Part shown: positions 1 to 5,930 of the stretch, one piece after another
Layout: every line of letters begins with the position of its first letter
How positions within the stretch are numbered: position 1 is the first letter of the stretch
Notes under the pieces: generated by a model
Seen by the model: the letters and a program-made list of their open reading frames with translations, nothing else
Databases searched by the model: none
Told to the model about the DNA's origin: nothing
Made by a program: the position numbers and the translations under genes
From: a virus
DNA: 31,242 nt
Direction: 5' to 3' (one strand)
IMG/VR virus record: IMGVR_UViG_3300034068_000202
Coordinates: 1-31,242 of that record

Positions 1-127
1 TGAGGTAAAATGTTAAAGAAGAACCACCGCCTGATGAAGCAGGGAAGTTAGCCAAGCTACCATCACCTCTCACATATTGTGATACAGTACCTGCTCCTGT
101 AACCGCTATATCTCCACTACTTGTAAT
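1..127. repeat. Left copy of exact terminal direct repeat
   Basis: The first 127 bases are identical to 31116-31242. The repeat lies inside a coding region whose frame continues across the joint. An exact 127-base overlap equals a common largest assembler k-mer, so this is most likely an assembly overlap of a circular or circularly permuted genome and not a biological terminal repeat. The unique length is then 31,115 bp. Confidence 0.95.
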
Positions 128-1720
128 AGGGCTGTTCGCTACACTAAATGCTGAAGGCATTGTTAAGCCCACACTTGTAACTGTTCCTCCACTGGAAGGC
201 GCTGAGTTAGTTACTGTGAAGTTAGGATAAGTTCCTGTAACTCCAATACCGGTACCAGCTGTTAATGCTACTACTTGGTCAGGTGCTGTATTCGTTATTG
301 TCTGATTAGGATATGCTCCTGTAATACTTATTCCTGTTCCTGCGGTTGGATTGTATTGAGCAGGTATAACAGGAAATGTAGCTAAGCTGCCATCACCTCT
401 GAGATATTGCAGAGTAGTTCCAGTTGGTGTGTTAAACTTGCCGTTAAAAATTAACCAATCACTTGAAAGTAAATATCCATTAGTCGTGCCATTAGCAGAT
501 GACATAGATAGGTTAGGAGTAGATCCACCTGTAGATGACATTGGAGCAGTAGCCGTAACAGCCGTAACCGTTCCACCTGAAGGTGCATTATTGGTAATGG
601 TAAAGTTCGGATATGTACCCGTTACTGCTATACCACTCCCTGCGGTTAACGCTACCACCTGATCAGGAGCTGAGTTAGTTACCGTAATGCTTCCGCTACT
701 TGTTACCGGGCTACCGCTTACGCTGATCCCTGTGCCTGCCGTTACACCTACACTTGTTACTGTTCCATTTGTCAGCGTTGGCTTGTTAAGAATTTGACTC
801 ACCCCACTTGTGCTATTCCAATCTGAATTAACCTGAGCAGCAGGGATAGTAGGCTTATTGAGAATCTGAGCTACTCCACTAACTGCATTCCAATCGCTAT
901 TAACTTGGGCCGCTGGTATAGTCGGCTTGTTATCTAAATCATCATAGTCATTACTAAAGGCAGTAGCTCCTAAATCAGCAGTGTTAGCTTTTAAAGCTAT
1001 CTCAGCTTGCAGAGCTGCAATGTCATCAACTATAGAAATGATAACAGCGCATTCAGGTAAATCTTCACAAGTTAAACCACCTGCCTCAAGTACATGCCAT
1101 CCTTTTACACCTTCAGCATCTGTACCATAGTAATAAGTGTTGCCAGGTGTTTCCTCGTCATTAACTAATGAGACATTAAAGCCCTGCTGAGTGATGCTAT
1201 TAATGAATGTAAGATAGTTATTTGCTTCGCTTGGTGAATCTGTAGGTGTGTTATAGTTCCAGCTTGCAGGAATAGAGCATGCGCTCCAATCGTAATCTAA
1301 GCTCAGCTCTACTATTCCTGTTACCCCTGTTAGCGTATGAGTGTACTGCTCTACAAATGGCTCAGCATTTACCGGGCGAGTAAGCACTACATCTGAGCCG
1401 AACATATTACCCAGGTAAATCTCGTTAATTAAATCTTGAAATATTAGTGAGCAGTCAGTAATACTTTCCGCTTGGTAGCCTGTCTTATCTTCCTTATCTC
1501 TTGGTAGATCGCTAATGAATATCTCAAAGCTGAAGCTCCGGGTACCTGGTGCGTAGTTAATAGCACGTGGCTTAACGTGCAGCCAAGGCCACTCTGCCTC
1601 TTTCTCTAAATCGGCTTGGCTAATCTCACCATGTGTAAACCTGCGCAGCTGAAAGTGTCCATCTGCAAATTGTCTAAAACGGTCTACTATGACGTTATAT
1701 GTATAATTGATTGTGCTCAT
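1..1720 (-). CDS. Tail fibre protein, N-terminal part (gene continues at 31115..29866)
   Basis: This is the first 573 codons of a gene that starts at ATG 1720 and runs off the left edge. In the circle it continues in frame from 31115 to the stop at 29866, giving 2970 nt and 989 residues. The first ~170 residues (beginning MSTINYTYNVIV) form a non-repetitive domain that probably attaches to the tail. A shaft of short repeats follows: two QVNSDWN...QILNKPT units, two DQVVALTAG.GI.VTGTYPNFT units and RGDGSLA motifs. Such repeats are common in tail fibres of Bacteroidota phages. The start lies 15 bases after the stop of the frameshift extension of the preceding gene. The role as fibre or receptor-binding protein is inferred from repeats and position. 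No lectin or enzymatic motif was recognised. Confidence 0.8.
   Translation of the reverse strand, partial: MSTINYTYNVIVDRFRQFADGHFQLRRFTHGEISQADLEKEAEWPWLHVKPRAINYAPGTRSFSFEIFISDLPRDKEDKTGYQAESITDCSLIFQDLINEIYLGNMFGSDVVLTRPVNAEPFVEQYTHTLTGVTGIVELSLDYDWSACSIPASWNYNTPTDSPSEANNYLTFINSITQQGFNVSLVNDEETPGNTYYYGTDAEGVKGWHVLEAGGLTCEDLPECAVIISIVDDIAALQAEIALKANTADLGATAFSNDYDDLDNKPTIPAAQVNSDWNAVSGVAQILNKPTIPAAQVNSDWNSTSGVSQILNKPTLTNGTVTSVGVTAGTGISVSGSPVTSSGSITVTNSAPDQVVALTAGSGIAVTGTYPNFTITNNAPSGGTVTAVTATAPMSSTGGSTPNLSMSSANGTTNGYLLSSDWLIFNGKFNTPTGTTLQYLRGDGSLATFPVIPAQYNPTAGTGISITGAYPNQTITNTAPDQVVALTAGTGIGVTGTYPNFTVTNSAPSSGGTVTSVGLTMPSAFSVANSPITSSGDIAVTGAGTVSQYVRGDGSLANFPASSGGGSSLTFYL
154..288 (-). repeat. 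Tail fibre shaft repeat, copy 2 of unit B
   Basis: This segment encodes DQVVALTAGTGIGVTGTYP followed by NFTVTNSAP and a GGTVTSVG motif. It matches the copy at 537-673 closely in protein and partly in DNA. Such duplications can recombine and change fibre length. Confidence 0.7.
537..673 (-). repeat. Tail fibre shaft repeat, copy 1 of unit B
   Basis: This segment encodes DQVVALTAGSGIAVTGTYP followed by NFTITNNAP and GGTVTAVTA. It is the upstream partner of the unit at 154-288. Just upstream of it (about 770-945) lie two QVNSDWN...SGV.QILNKPT units of a second repeat type. Confidence 0.7.
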
Positions 1721-1735
1721 ATCTTATAGTGTAAA

Positions 1736-2475
1736 TTAAGACAGCTTTTGTTGTAATGCGTTTGCGTAATCCATAGCATAGGTTAAATGGGTAAATATTG
1801 TTGAAGCTCTCGTATTAGTTATAGCATCAAACTTAGTTATATCTCGCTCAGCCATCTCCTCTATCACGTGCCACCATTGGTACACACTTGCTAATGTTTC
1901 ACCTCTTCTGCTAATTGACTGATCTCCCTCTTCAATGTCTCCAGCTCCTGCTCTAAATATTCGGGTGTACTGTTCACTAAATCGTTTCTGAGTGTCGAAA
2001 AAAAAAGCAGCGCAGCATTCACATTGGCTAAATTCATCTTCCTCATTTGAGGCACGTACTTCATGTGAGTAGTGCTATCATAATCCTCTATCTTGTATTG
2101 CAGATTAATCTCAGCTGTTACCGGTCTATAGAGAATGCACATAAGCTCAGGCATCTGATGGGGGAAGTTCTTACTAAACTCAGATAGATCTAACCACTCT
2201 CCAAAGGTCATGCTCTTGAGATCAGGATGAAAGCCGAACTTAACCCCATCTATCTCTATGAACTTCTGAAATATCTTCTCGTCATTCTTTAAGCCTGCTG
2301 CATAGGTGCTTACTATCTTATCAATAGTAGGCATGTCTATCTTGCGTATATCATCTCGCTTTAATCCTGTGATGGCTGCTATCTGAGATATGCTATCTGT
2401 ACCGGCAGCTATAAAATCTACATAAGTACCCAGTGTCTGATCTGAATACTTAGTGCTAATTATCTTCTCGCTCAT
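1736..2475 (-). CDS. Predicted -1 frameshift fusion of tail-chaperone-like protein
   Basis: This is the proposed long product of the gene starting at 2475. The zero frame is read to Phe159, the ribosome slips back one base on the U9 run (1998-2006), and the -1 frame is read from 1999 to the TAA at 1736. That frame is open for 87 codons, well beyond the zero-frame stop at 1891, and uses the otherwise unassigned 150 bases before the fibre gene. Its end contains YQWWHVIEEMAERDITKFD and a Thr/Ala-rich helical tail. This resembles the C-terminal extension of tail assembly chaperones of the gpG/gpGT type. The predicted fusion is 246 residues. No independent start is needed, although GTG 1884 could begin a 49-residue peptide. 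The frameshift is inferred from sequence only. Confidence 0.65.
1891..2475 (-). CDS. Tail-assembly-chaperone-like protein (zero-frame product)
   Basis: This is a 194-residue protein. The first ~60 residues are helical. A central block IDGVKFGFHPDLKSMTFGEW is followed by ILYRPVTAEI and ALLFFSTLRNDLVNS. This order (a 'DGVKFGF' strand, an 'LYRP' segment, an 'LFF..L.NDL' helix) resembles tail-assembly-chaperone-like proteins of Bacteroidota phages. Known chaperones of this type bind the tape measure during tail assembly and make a -1 frameshifted long form. The ATG overlaps the stop of the small terminase gene (ATGA), so translation is probably coupled. The location beside the fibre gene, far from the tape measure gene at 20121-22289, is unusual. 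The family call is by eye. Confidence 0.6.
   Translation of the reverse strand: MSEKIISTKYSDQTLGTYVDFIAAGTDSISQIAAITGLKRDDIRKIDMPTIDKIVSTYAAGLKNDEKIFQKFIEIDGVKFGFHPDLKSMTFGEWLDLSEFSKNFPHQMPELMCILYRPVTAEINLQYKIEDYDSTTHMKYVPQMRKMNLANVNAALLFFSTLRNDLVNSTPEYLEQELETLKREISQLAEEVKH
1998..2006 (-). promoter_or_regulatory. Poly-U9 slippery site for -1 frameshifting
   Basis: The coding strand reads CTG CTT TTT TTT TCG. The heptamer U_UUU_UUU sits in the correct phase (Phe158-Phe159). A one-base backward slip places the ribosome in the 87-codon open -1 frame, while the +1 frame stops after six codons. Transcriptional slippage on nine Us could give the same protein. Confidence 0.65.
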
Positions 2476-2879
2476 ATGTTTGTACCATCAATAGTTATGT
2501 TAATGCTCTTTATCTCTGTGCTCAGCTCTTGCCTCTCTATGTAACCTCTCTGCTTACCTTGAGTCTTAAGGTAAAAGATAACAGCTGATGTGTTAGGTGC
2601 ATCTTTAATAGTTACCACATCACCATCATGGGTGAGCGCTTGGCGCTCTGCTCCCTCCATCAGCTTCTTAAGCTGCGACTCAGCAAAGTCTAAAGCTACA
2701 TTCTTAAGTGAAGCTACAGCAGCGTTATACTCAGCATCATCTTTGAGCCATTCATAGTGAATAGTTCTACTGATCCCCAACTTCTCACAGGCTTCAGTTA
2801 CGTTACCTAAAGAAGCAGTAAGCGCCTGAAGCATAGCATCTTTTTTCAGCGTTAACTTTTGTACAGGCTCCTCACTCAT
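2472..2879 (-). CDS. Terminase small subunit-like protein
   Basis: This is a 135-residue protein. Residues ~20-50 form a helix-turn-helix (GNVTEACEKLGISRTIHYEWL) of the kind found in small terminase subunits, which recognise the packaging site and load the large subunit. A helical segment follows (LDFAESQLKKLMEGAE), then the characteristic AVIFYLKTQGKQRGYIER block. Its start overlaps the stop of the gene at 2876-3229 (ATGA) and its own stop overlaps the next start. It lies about 3 kb downstream of the large subunit in the direction of transcription instead of directly before it. The assignment rests on motif pattern and length. Confidence 0.75.
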   Translation of the reverse strand: MSEEPVQKLTLKKDAMLQALTASLGNVTEACEKLGISRTIHYEWLKDDAEYNAAVASLKNVALDFAESQLKKLMEGAERQALTHDGDVVTIKDAPNTSAVIFYLKTQGKQRGYIERQELSTEIKSINITIDGTNI

Positions 2880-3229
2880 GCTAACTTATTCTTAAAGTGT
2901 GTTATTAATTGCTCCATCTTACTATCATAGTATTTAGCAAAGGTAGTAAATCCCTCTGAATCAGCCTCATAAACCCTAAACATTATTCCTCTTAATCTCT
3001 GTGATGGCTTTTTGAGTGTATCTTCTAACTCTGATTTCAAGCTTTCTACTGCATCCAGCTCCTCACGTCTAAAGCTCTCGTCTTTAAACGCAAGATACCC
3101 GAACTGATTAGCTGTACCAAACAGCTCAGCAGCCTGAGAAGGTGTGAGCTCATTAGTGCCAAAGGTAAGTTTTAAAGTCTTATCTTTTCTTGTGCCTACT
3201 GATTCAAGCTGCGCTGGTATTAATATCAT
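2876..3229 (-). CDS. Conserved Bacteroidota phage protein of unknown function
   Basis: This is a 117-residue protein starting MILIPAQLESVGTRKDKTLK, with a middle segment ELTPSQAAELFGTANQFGYL, a PSQRLRGIMFRVYE motif and a C-terminal helix around the lysines of THFKNKLA. I recognise the layout from hypothetical proteins of Bacteroidota phages, often near recombination or packaging genes, but no catalytic residues stand out. The first base-pair strands may form an OB-like or beta-rich N-terminal part. It overlaps both neighbours by four bases (3226-3229 and 2876-2879), so it belongs to the same tightly packed late operon as the small terminase gene. Function unknown. Confidence 0.75.
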   Translation of the reverse strand: MILIPAQLESVGTRKDKTLKLTFGTNELTPSQAAELFGTANQFGYLAFKDESFRREELDAVESLKSELEDTLKKPSQRLRGIMFRVYEADSEGFTTFAKYYDSKMEQLITHFKNKLA

Positions 3230-3621
3230 TTGTTTAATATGATTGAATTGAATTCGGTTTCTGCATTTATAATGTTATTTGTAATTTCCTTATGAAGCGT
3301 ATTAATGTTAAAAGCAATTTCATAAAATTCCAATTCAATAGCATCTGCCTTAGCCATTAAACAACAGTCCAAAAAGTATTGAGTATTAATAGTAGATTGA
3401 TTACCTGCATGATATCCTAACCAAAATCCTGTTATCAAACCATCTGAATTGCCATTGTAATACAAAAATTTAAAATTATTACCTTTAATATTGCTTTTTA
3501 ACATAGCCCATGAAGCACCGTCAGTTTGGAAATCATCGTCATTAATGAATCCATAGTTTTCATCAAACCATTTAATTTGATGTTCTGGAACTATTACAAG
3601 TTTGGTTTCAGTAAATATCAT
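3226..3621 (-). CDS. Hypothetical protein, AT-rich
   Basis: This is a 131-residue protein I do not recognise. It is rich in Asn, Ile, Phe and Tyr (for example GFINDDDF, NNFKFLYYNGNSDG, NTQYFLDCC) and has no membrane segment or signal peptide. The DNA is visibly richer in A and T than the flanking genes, with many AAT/ATT codons, which suggests later acquisition. It lies between a small CxxC protein and the conserved MILIPA protein and overlaps the latter by four bases, so it is integrated into the operon. A cargo gene (for example against host defence) is possible, but nothing in the sequence shows it. Confidence 0.65.
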   Translation of the reverse strand: MIFTETKLVIVPEHQIKWFDENYGFINDDDFQTDGASWAMLKSNIKGNNFKFLYYNGNSDGLITGFWLGYHAGNQSTINTQYFLDCCLMAKADAIELEFYEIAFNINTLHKEITNNIINAETEFNSIILNK

Positions 3622-3630
3622 CTGTTAGTT

Positions 3631-3780
3631 TTACGATCCACAATAAAGACAGTCCTCATCTTCTGCACCCTCTCCAGCATTTAGAATCTTCTCACATTCT
3701 TTGTCAATCTGCTGATCAGTCCAAGTAGGATTAAACATTTTCACCTGAGCCCTCAAAAAGTTATACTTATTGTCATTCAT
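3631..3780 (-). CDS. Small CxxC protein
   Basis: This is a 49-residue protein, first gene after the non-coding control region. It begins MNDNKYNFLRAQVKMF, continues with NPTWTDQQIDKECEKI and ends in an acidic stretch followed by CLYCGS. The two terminal cysteines plus Cys29 could bind a metal, but a single CxxC pair is not enough for a complete zinc site in a monomer. A T/A-rich leader precedes the ATG at 3780. The stop is nine bases before the next start (3621). It is probably the first late gene. Function unknown. Confidence 0.6.
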   Translation of the reverse strand: MNDNKYNFLRAQVKMFNPTWTDQQIDKECEKILNAGEGAEDEDCLYCGS

Positions 3781-3815
3781 TAGATTTAATTTTAAAAGTT
3801 ACATCTAATAGTGTA

Positions 3816-4100
3816 ATTAGCTATAAGCTTTAGCTATTAACTCTATGCTTAGAGCTTAGATTCTGAGCTAAATGAGAGATAGAAGTATCCAAGCAAAAAG
3901 ATTACTCTTTCTGTTGGGCTCTCATTTAAATGACTGTCTCTCTGCTTGTCGCTTGAGTTCTTTCGCCATTATGAGTTAGTGTCATCAGCAATGTGCACTA
4001 ACATGGTATCTATCTTTTAGAGTAATTGCCTACCCTAAGTAACCTGGAGCTTATACCTTAGCCATACTCCTGAGCTTTGTTACTATCCCGCAGTAGCTCG
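3816..4100 (-). ncRNA. Candidate structured RNA / leader element
   Basis: Six nested or tandem helices can be paired by eye: 4072-4075 with 4096-4099, enclosing 4081-4084 with 4092-4095; 4020-4024 with 4065-4069, enclosing 4035-4039 with 4057-4061; 3975-3981 with 3996-4002, flanked by 3966-3969 with 4003-4006; 3869-3878 with 3919-3928 (ten perfect pairs), enclosing 3897-3901 with 3906-3910; 3841-3845 with 3850-3854; and 3817-3823 with 3831-3837. The strand is assigned because all neighbouring genes read minus, although the repeats fold on either strand. It matches no RNA class I can name. It could be the 5' leader of the late transcript, an independent phage RNA or a packaging/replication site. 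Confidence 0.45.
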
Positions 4101-4136
4101 TTTCATTCTCTATGCTGCCGTTAATCGATTCCGCAC

Positions 4137-4183
4137 ATAAAAAATATAGCCCTAAGGATGCAGGGTGAGAACATCCAAAGGGC
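4137..4183 (-). terminator. Terminator-like hairpin with U tract
   Basis: Reading minus, a 12-base arm (4183-4172) pairs with 4160-4149 through five pairs, two mismatches and five more pairs, with an 11-base loop. TATATTTTTT follows directly. It lies 88 bases past the stop of the last early/middle gene, but also just downstream of the putative promoter at 4222-4250, so it may work as an attenuator. Confidence 0.6.
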
Positions 4184-4221
4184 GTATAAAACCTTAAATC
4201 AAATCTACAGTAATACCACCC

Positions 4222-4250
4222 TGTAACAAATGTATTTAATATGTGTTACA
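4222..4250 (-). promoter_or_regulatory. Candidate late promoter/operator
   Basis: Reading minus, TACATTTG (4234-4227) matches the Bacteroidota -7 element TAnnTTTG. A TTTG occurs only 14 bases upstream instead of about 19, so the -33 element is imperfect. A seven-base inverted repeat TGTAACA/TGTTACA (4244-4250 and 4222-4228) overlaps the -7 element and looks like an operator. Transcription would start near 4220. Confidence 0.4.
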
Positions 4251-4270
4251 AATTCTACCAATGTTAAAAA

Positions 4271-4462
4271 CTATTTTGGCTGTTGAAAACGTAGCACTGT
4301 AATGTACACCCAAAATGGCAGCCATACAAGGCCTGTAAAAGCCACACCCACATAAGCGTACCAATGGTAGTTAGATAGGTGTCTCTGATGCTTGTAAATG
4401 TTCAGGCTCAGTATTCCAAAGTGTAGGATAAAGCCAATTAAATAAATGGTTAATAGTGTCAT
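4271..4462 (-). CDS. Small two-helix membrane protein
   Basis: This is a 63-residue protein with two hydrophobic segments (residues ~2-18, LLTIYLIGFILHFGIL, and ~36-57, around GVAFTGLVWLPFW) separated by a polar loop KHQRHLSNYHW. It ends in a short basic tail. It should sit in the inner membrane. The start overlaps the stop of the Cys-rich gene upstream by four bases, and it is the last gene before the non-coding control region. Membrane proteins of this size in phages can be holins or superinfection-exclusion factors, but its early/middle position and distance from the lysis cassette argue against a holin role. Function unknown. Confidence 0.65.
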   Translation of the reverse strand: MTLLTIYLIGFILHFGILSLNIYKHQRHLSNYHWYAYVGVAFTGLVWLPFWVYITVLRFQQPK

Positions 4463-4974
4463 ATCTTTTTTCTTTTTGCTTTACGTTTCTTTATACGTTC
4501 AGGAGTAATCTCTACTTGCGTTAATTCAGTTAATGCAGCCTTCTGCAAATCTTCTACTAATGATCTCTCTAATCTATCTAACAGCTCATTCATGCAGGGA
4601 GTGCAAGTAGTAAAGCTCTTGTTATCTTTAATGCCAAGATACTCACGTCTGAGTTTAAACAGCTGCTGCATCTCTCCAGCTTGTACACTTCCTCTCTTTC
4701 TAATAGCTCTAATTTGCTCAAGTGTTGGCATCTGCCATTCTTTTTGGTTGAGCGTTGGCCACTTCTTAGCTGGGCAGCTCGTTACTGCATAAGACGCTAA
4801 GTGATCTACCGGGCAGCCACAAGGTTTAAAGACTACACCATCTAATGTAGTAGGCTGCTTAAATGGATTGATAGCATTTATTGGAGGTCCGCATGTTTTG
4901 TAACGCTCGTTAAATACAGGGCATGCCTTGCAGATATTTATCCTTGCTTCATAATCTGATGTGCTAATCATCAT
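4459..4974 (-). CDS. Cysteine-rich putative zinc-binding protein
   Basis: This is a 171-residue protein. The N-terminal third carries several cysteine motifs: CKACP (residues ~15-19), a single CG at ~28, CGCP (~52-55) and SCPAKKW (~67-73). A second CTPC pair lies at ~128-131. The pattern suggests one or two structural zinc sites. The C-terminus is very basic (KKRKAKRKKI), consistent with nucleic-acid contact. I know similar Cys-rich proteins of unknown function in Bacteroidota phages. It overlaps the sigma-like gene upstream and the small membrane protein downstream by four bases each, which suggests a coupled group and perhaps a role in the middle-to-late switch, though this is conjecture. 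Confidence 0.7.
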   Translation of the reverse strand: MMISTSDYEARINICKACPVFNERYKTCGPPINAINPFKQPTTLDGVVFKPCGCPVDHLASYAVTSCPAKKWPTLNQKEWQMPTLEQIRAIRKRGSVQAGEMQQLFKLRREYLGIKDNKSFTTCTPCMNELLDRLERSLVEDLQKAALTELTQVEITPERIKKRKAKRKKI

Positions 4975-5474
4975 ATCTGTAATGAATTTCTTAGTGTTGT
5001 TTTAGCTTTCTGAATTGTCCTATAAAGATAGGCTAAAGGTATCCCTGTTTCTTTCGCCAATGCCTGATAAGAAAAATCATCTAAGGCATAGAGAAAGAAT
5101 AGCTCACGCTCAAAGTATGGCAGTCTACTGATAAAGATATCTAACTGCTCATTCTCTAATCTCATCCCTACACTCTTATTCACATCATCCATGATATCAT
5201 CTTTCAGATCATTGCGTATCTTCTCAAACTTCCTCAGCGTATAATTAAAGCTGCTGTTACTACAGCGTGCAGCAAGTCTTATGCTATTGCTTACGTAATT
5301 GTTCAGCTTACCTCTGTTATGAATATCTTGCAGCTTATCCTTATCTGATTCTAATATCTTAAGTAGCGTGTCATGTAAAAGTTCATCTGCTACATCTGCA
5401 CGCACTACACTATGCGCCACCCTGCGCCACTCTAAATAACACTTATCGAACTCAGAGCGCCAGGTATTCATCAA
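4971..5474 (-). CDS. RNA polymerase sigma-70 (ECF-like) factor
   Basis: This is a 167-residue protein resembling small group 4 sigma factors. Residues ~20-50 (ADVADELLHDTLLKILES) match a region 2 helix. Residues ~113-165 (LPYFERELFFLYALDDFSY then a helix-turn-helix, ALAKETGIPLAYLYRTIQKA) match region 4, which reads the -35-type element. A phage-encoded sigma factor could direct host RNA polymerase to late promoters. The gene lies directly before the control region with the imperfect promoter-like element at 4222-4250. It overlaps the nuclease gene upstream by 23 bases and the Cys-rich gene by four. Its use for late transcription is inference. Region 2 is less clear than region 4. Confidence 0.75.
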   Translation of the reverse strand: MMNTWRSEFDKCYLEWRRVAHSVVRADVADELLHDTLLKILESDKDKLQDIHNRGKLNNYVSNSIRLAARCSNSSFNYTLRKFEKIRNDLKDDIMDDVNKSVGMRLENEQLDIFISRLPYFERELFFLYALDDFSYQALAKETGIPLAYLYRTIQKAKTTLRNSLQI

Positions 5475-5796
5475 TAATTATTTGTGCCTGATCAAAGCTC
5501 TTGCATGTTACTGCTATGTAGCCTCTCTTCATTAATTTATTTTGCCATTCTTTCTGATGCTCACTCATTACACCCTTAGCTGTTTTCATTTCAATAGCTA
5601 AGCCATGCCATTCTTTTTTAGGCTCATAGATGAAGATATCAGGAAAGCCTTTAACGTATCCTGTTTTTTTCATCTTTACTGCCTGCTTCATGGAAGTTCT
5701 TACTCCTCCAGCTGAAGCACAATAAAGCGCCTTAGGATACTGCGCCACTAAATAGTTAATAACTGCTTCCTGTATTAGAGCTTCCTCATTCTTCAT
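5452..5796 (-). CDS. VRR-NUC domain nuclease
   Basis: This is a 114-residue single-domain protein with the signature of the VRR-NUC branch of PD-(D/E)XK nucleases: GFPDIFI (residues 50-56, catalytic Asp53), AIEMKTAKG (67-75, Glu69 and Lys71) and SEHQKEW (78-84, Gln81). Family members cut branched or structured DNA. In phages they often sit in replication or recombination modules and may process replication or packaging intermediates. The length is that of a bare catalytic domain. The gene follows the large terminase gene after a 167-base gap and overlaps the sigma-like gene by 23 bases. The fold assignment is secure. The substrate is unknown. Confidence 0.85.
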   Translation of the reverse strand: MKNEEALIQEAVINYLVAQYPKALYCASAGGVRTSMKQAVKMKKTGYVKGFPDIFIYEPKKEWHGLAIEMKTAKGVMSEHQKEWQNKLMKRGYIAVTCKSFDQAQIIIDEYLAL

Positions 5797-5825
5797 GATT
5801 CAAAATTAGCTAATTAACTTATCCT

Positions 5826-5857
5826 CTATCCACATCTTGTTAACATACTTATTCACA
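5826..5857 (+). other. DnaA-box-like sites (possible replication origin)
   Basis: A perfect TTATTCACA (5849-5857) and a near match CTATCCACA (5826-5834) to the DnaA box TTATNCACA lie in the same orientation. They are followed by an AT-rich stretch (5858-5880) in the largest gap within the early/middle unit. The phage encodes a DnaA-domain-IV-like protein (10197-10685). The origin role is a hypothesis. Confidence 0.35.
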
Positions 5858-5930
5858 TATGATTTAATCAATATATTTGGCTATCCATTTTAGCCTTTTG
5901 GTTTAGGTTTAGATTGATTATTGATTGCTG

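Larger units (their letters stand above)
3781..4270. other. Gene-free control region between the two transcription units
   Basis: No reading frame of credible length was found on either strand. The minus strand has only a 15-codon frame starting near 3968. From high to low coordinate the region holds a promoter/operator-like element (4222-4250), a terminator-like hairpin (4137-4183) and a cluster of at least six inverted repeats (3816-4100). It separates the last early/middle genes (4271-5474) from the first late gene (3631-3780). Confidence 0.75.

Noticed and set aside
429-662. Plus-strand reading frame of 77 codons
   Set aside because: It lies opposite the repetitive tail fibre gene, has low-complexity Val/Pro-rich composition from the reverse of the repeats, and all neighbouring genes read minus.
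1736-1884. Independent 49-residue gene from GTG 1884 instead of a frameshift extension
   Set aside because: It is possible, but the frame is open 38 codons further upstream exactly to the slippery U9 run, and a GTG start inside another gene's end has no A-rich leader. The frameshift explains more.
3940-3990. Hammerhead ribozyme core (CTGATGA followed by GAAA on the minus strand)
   Set aside because: The bases between the two motifs do not form stem II, the usual first G-C pair is replaced by C and C, and no partner for stem III is nearby.
4000-4110. Group I intron-like fragments (ACTGCGGG and AAAGATAG on the minus strand)
   Set aside because: The P4 partner strand is missing and the CGGG segment pairs locally instead. 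There is no flanking split gene, so the resemblance to the Q and S elements is probably chance.
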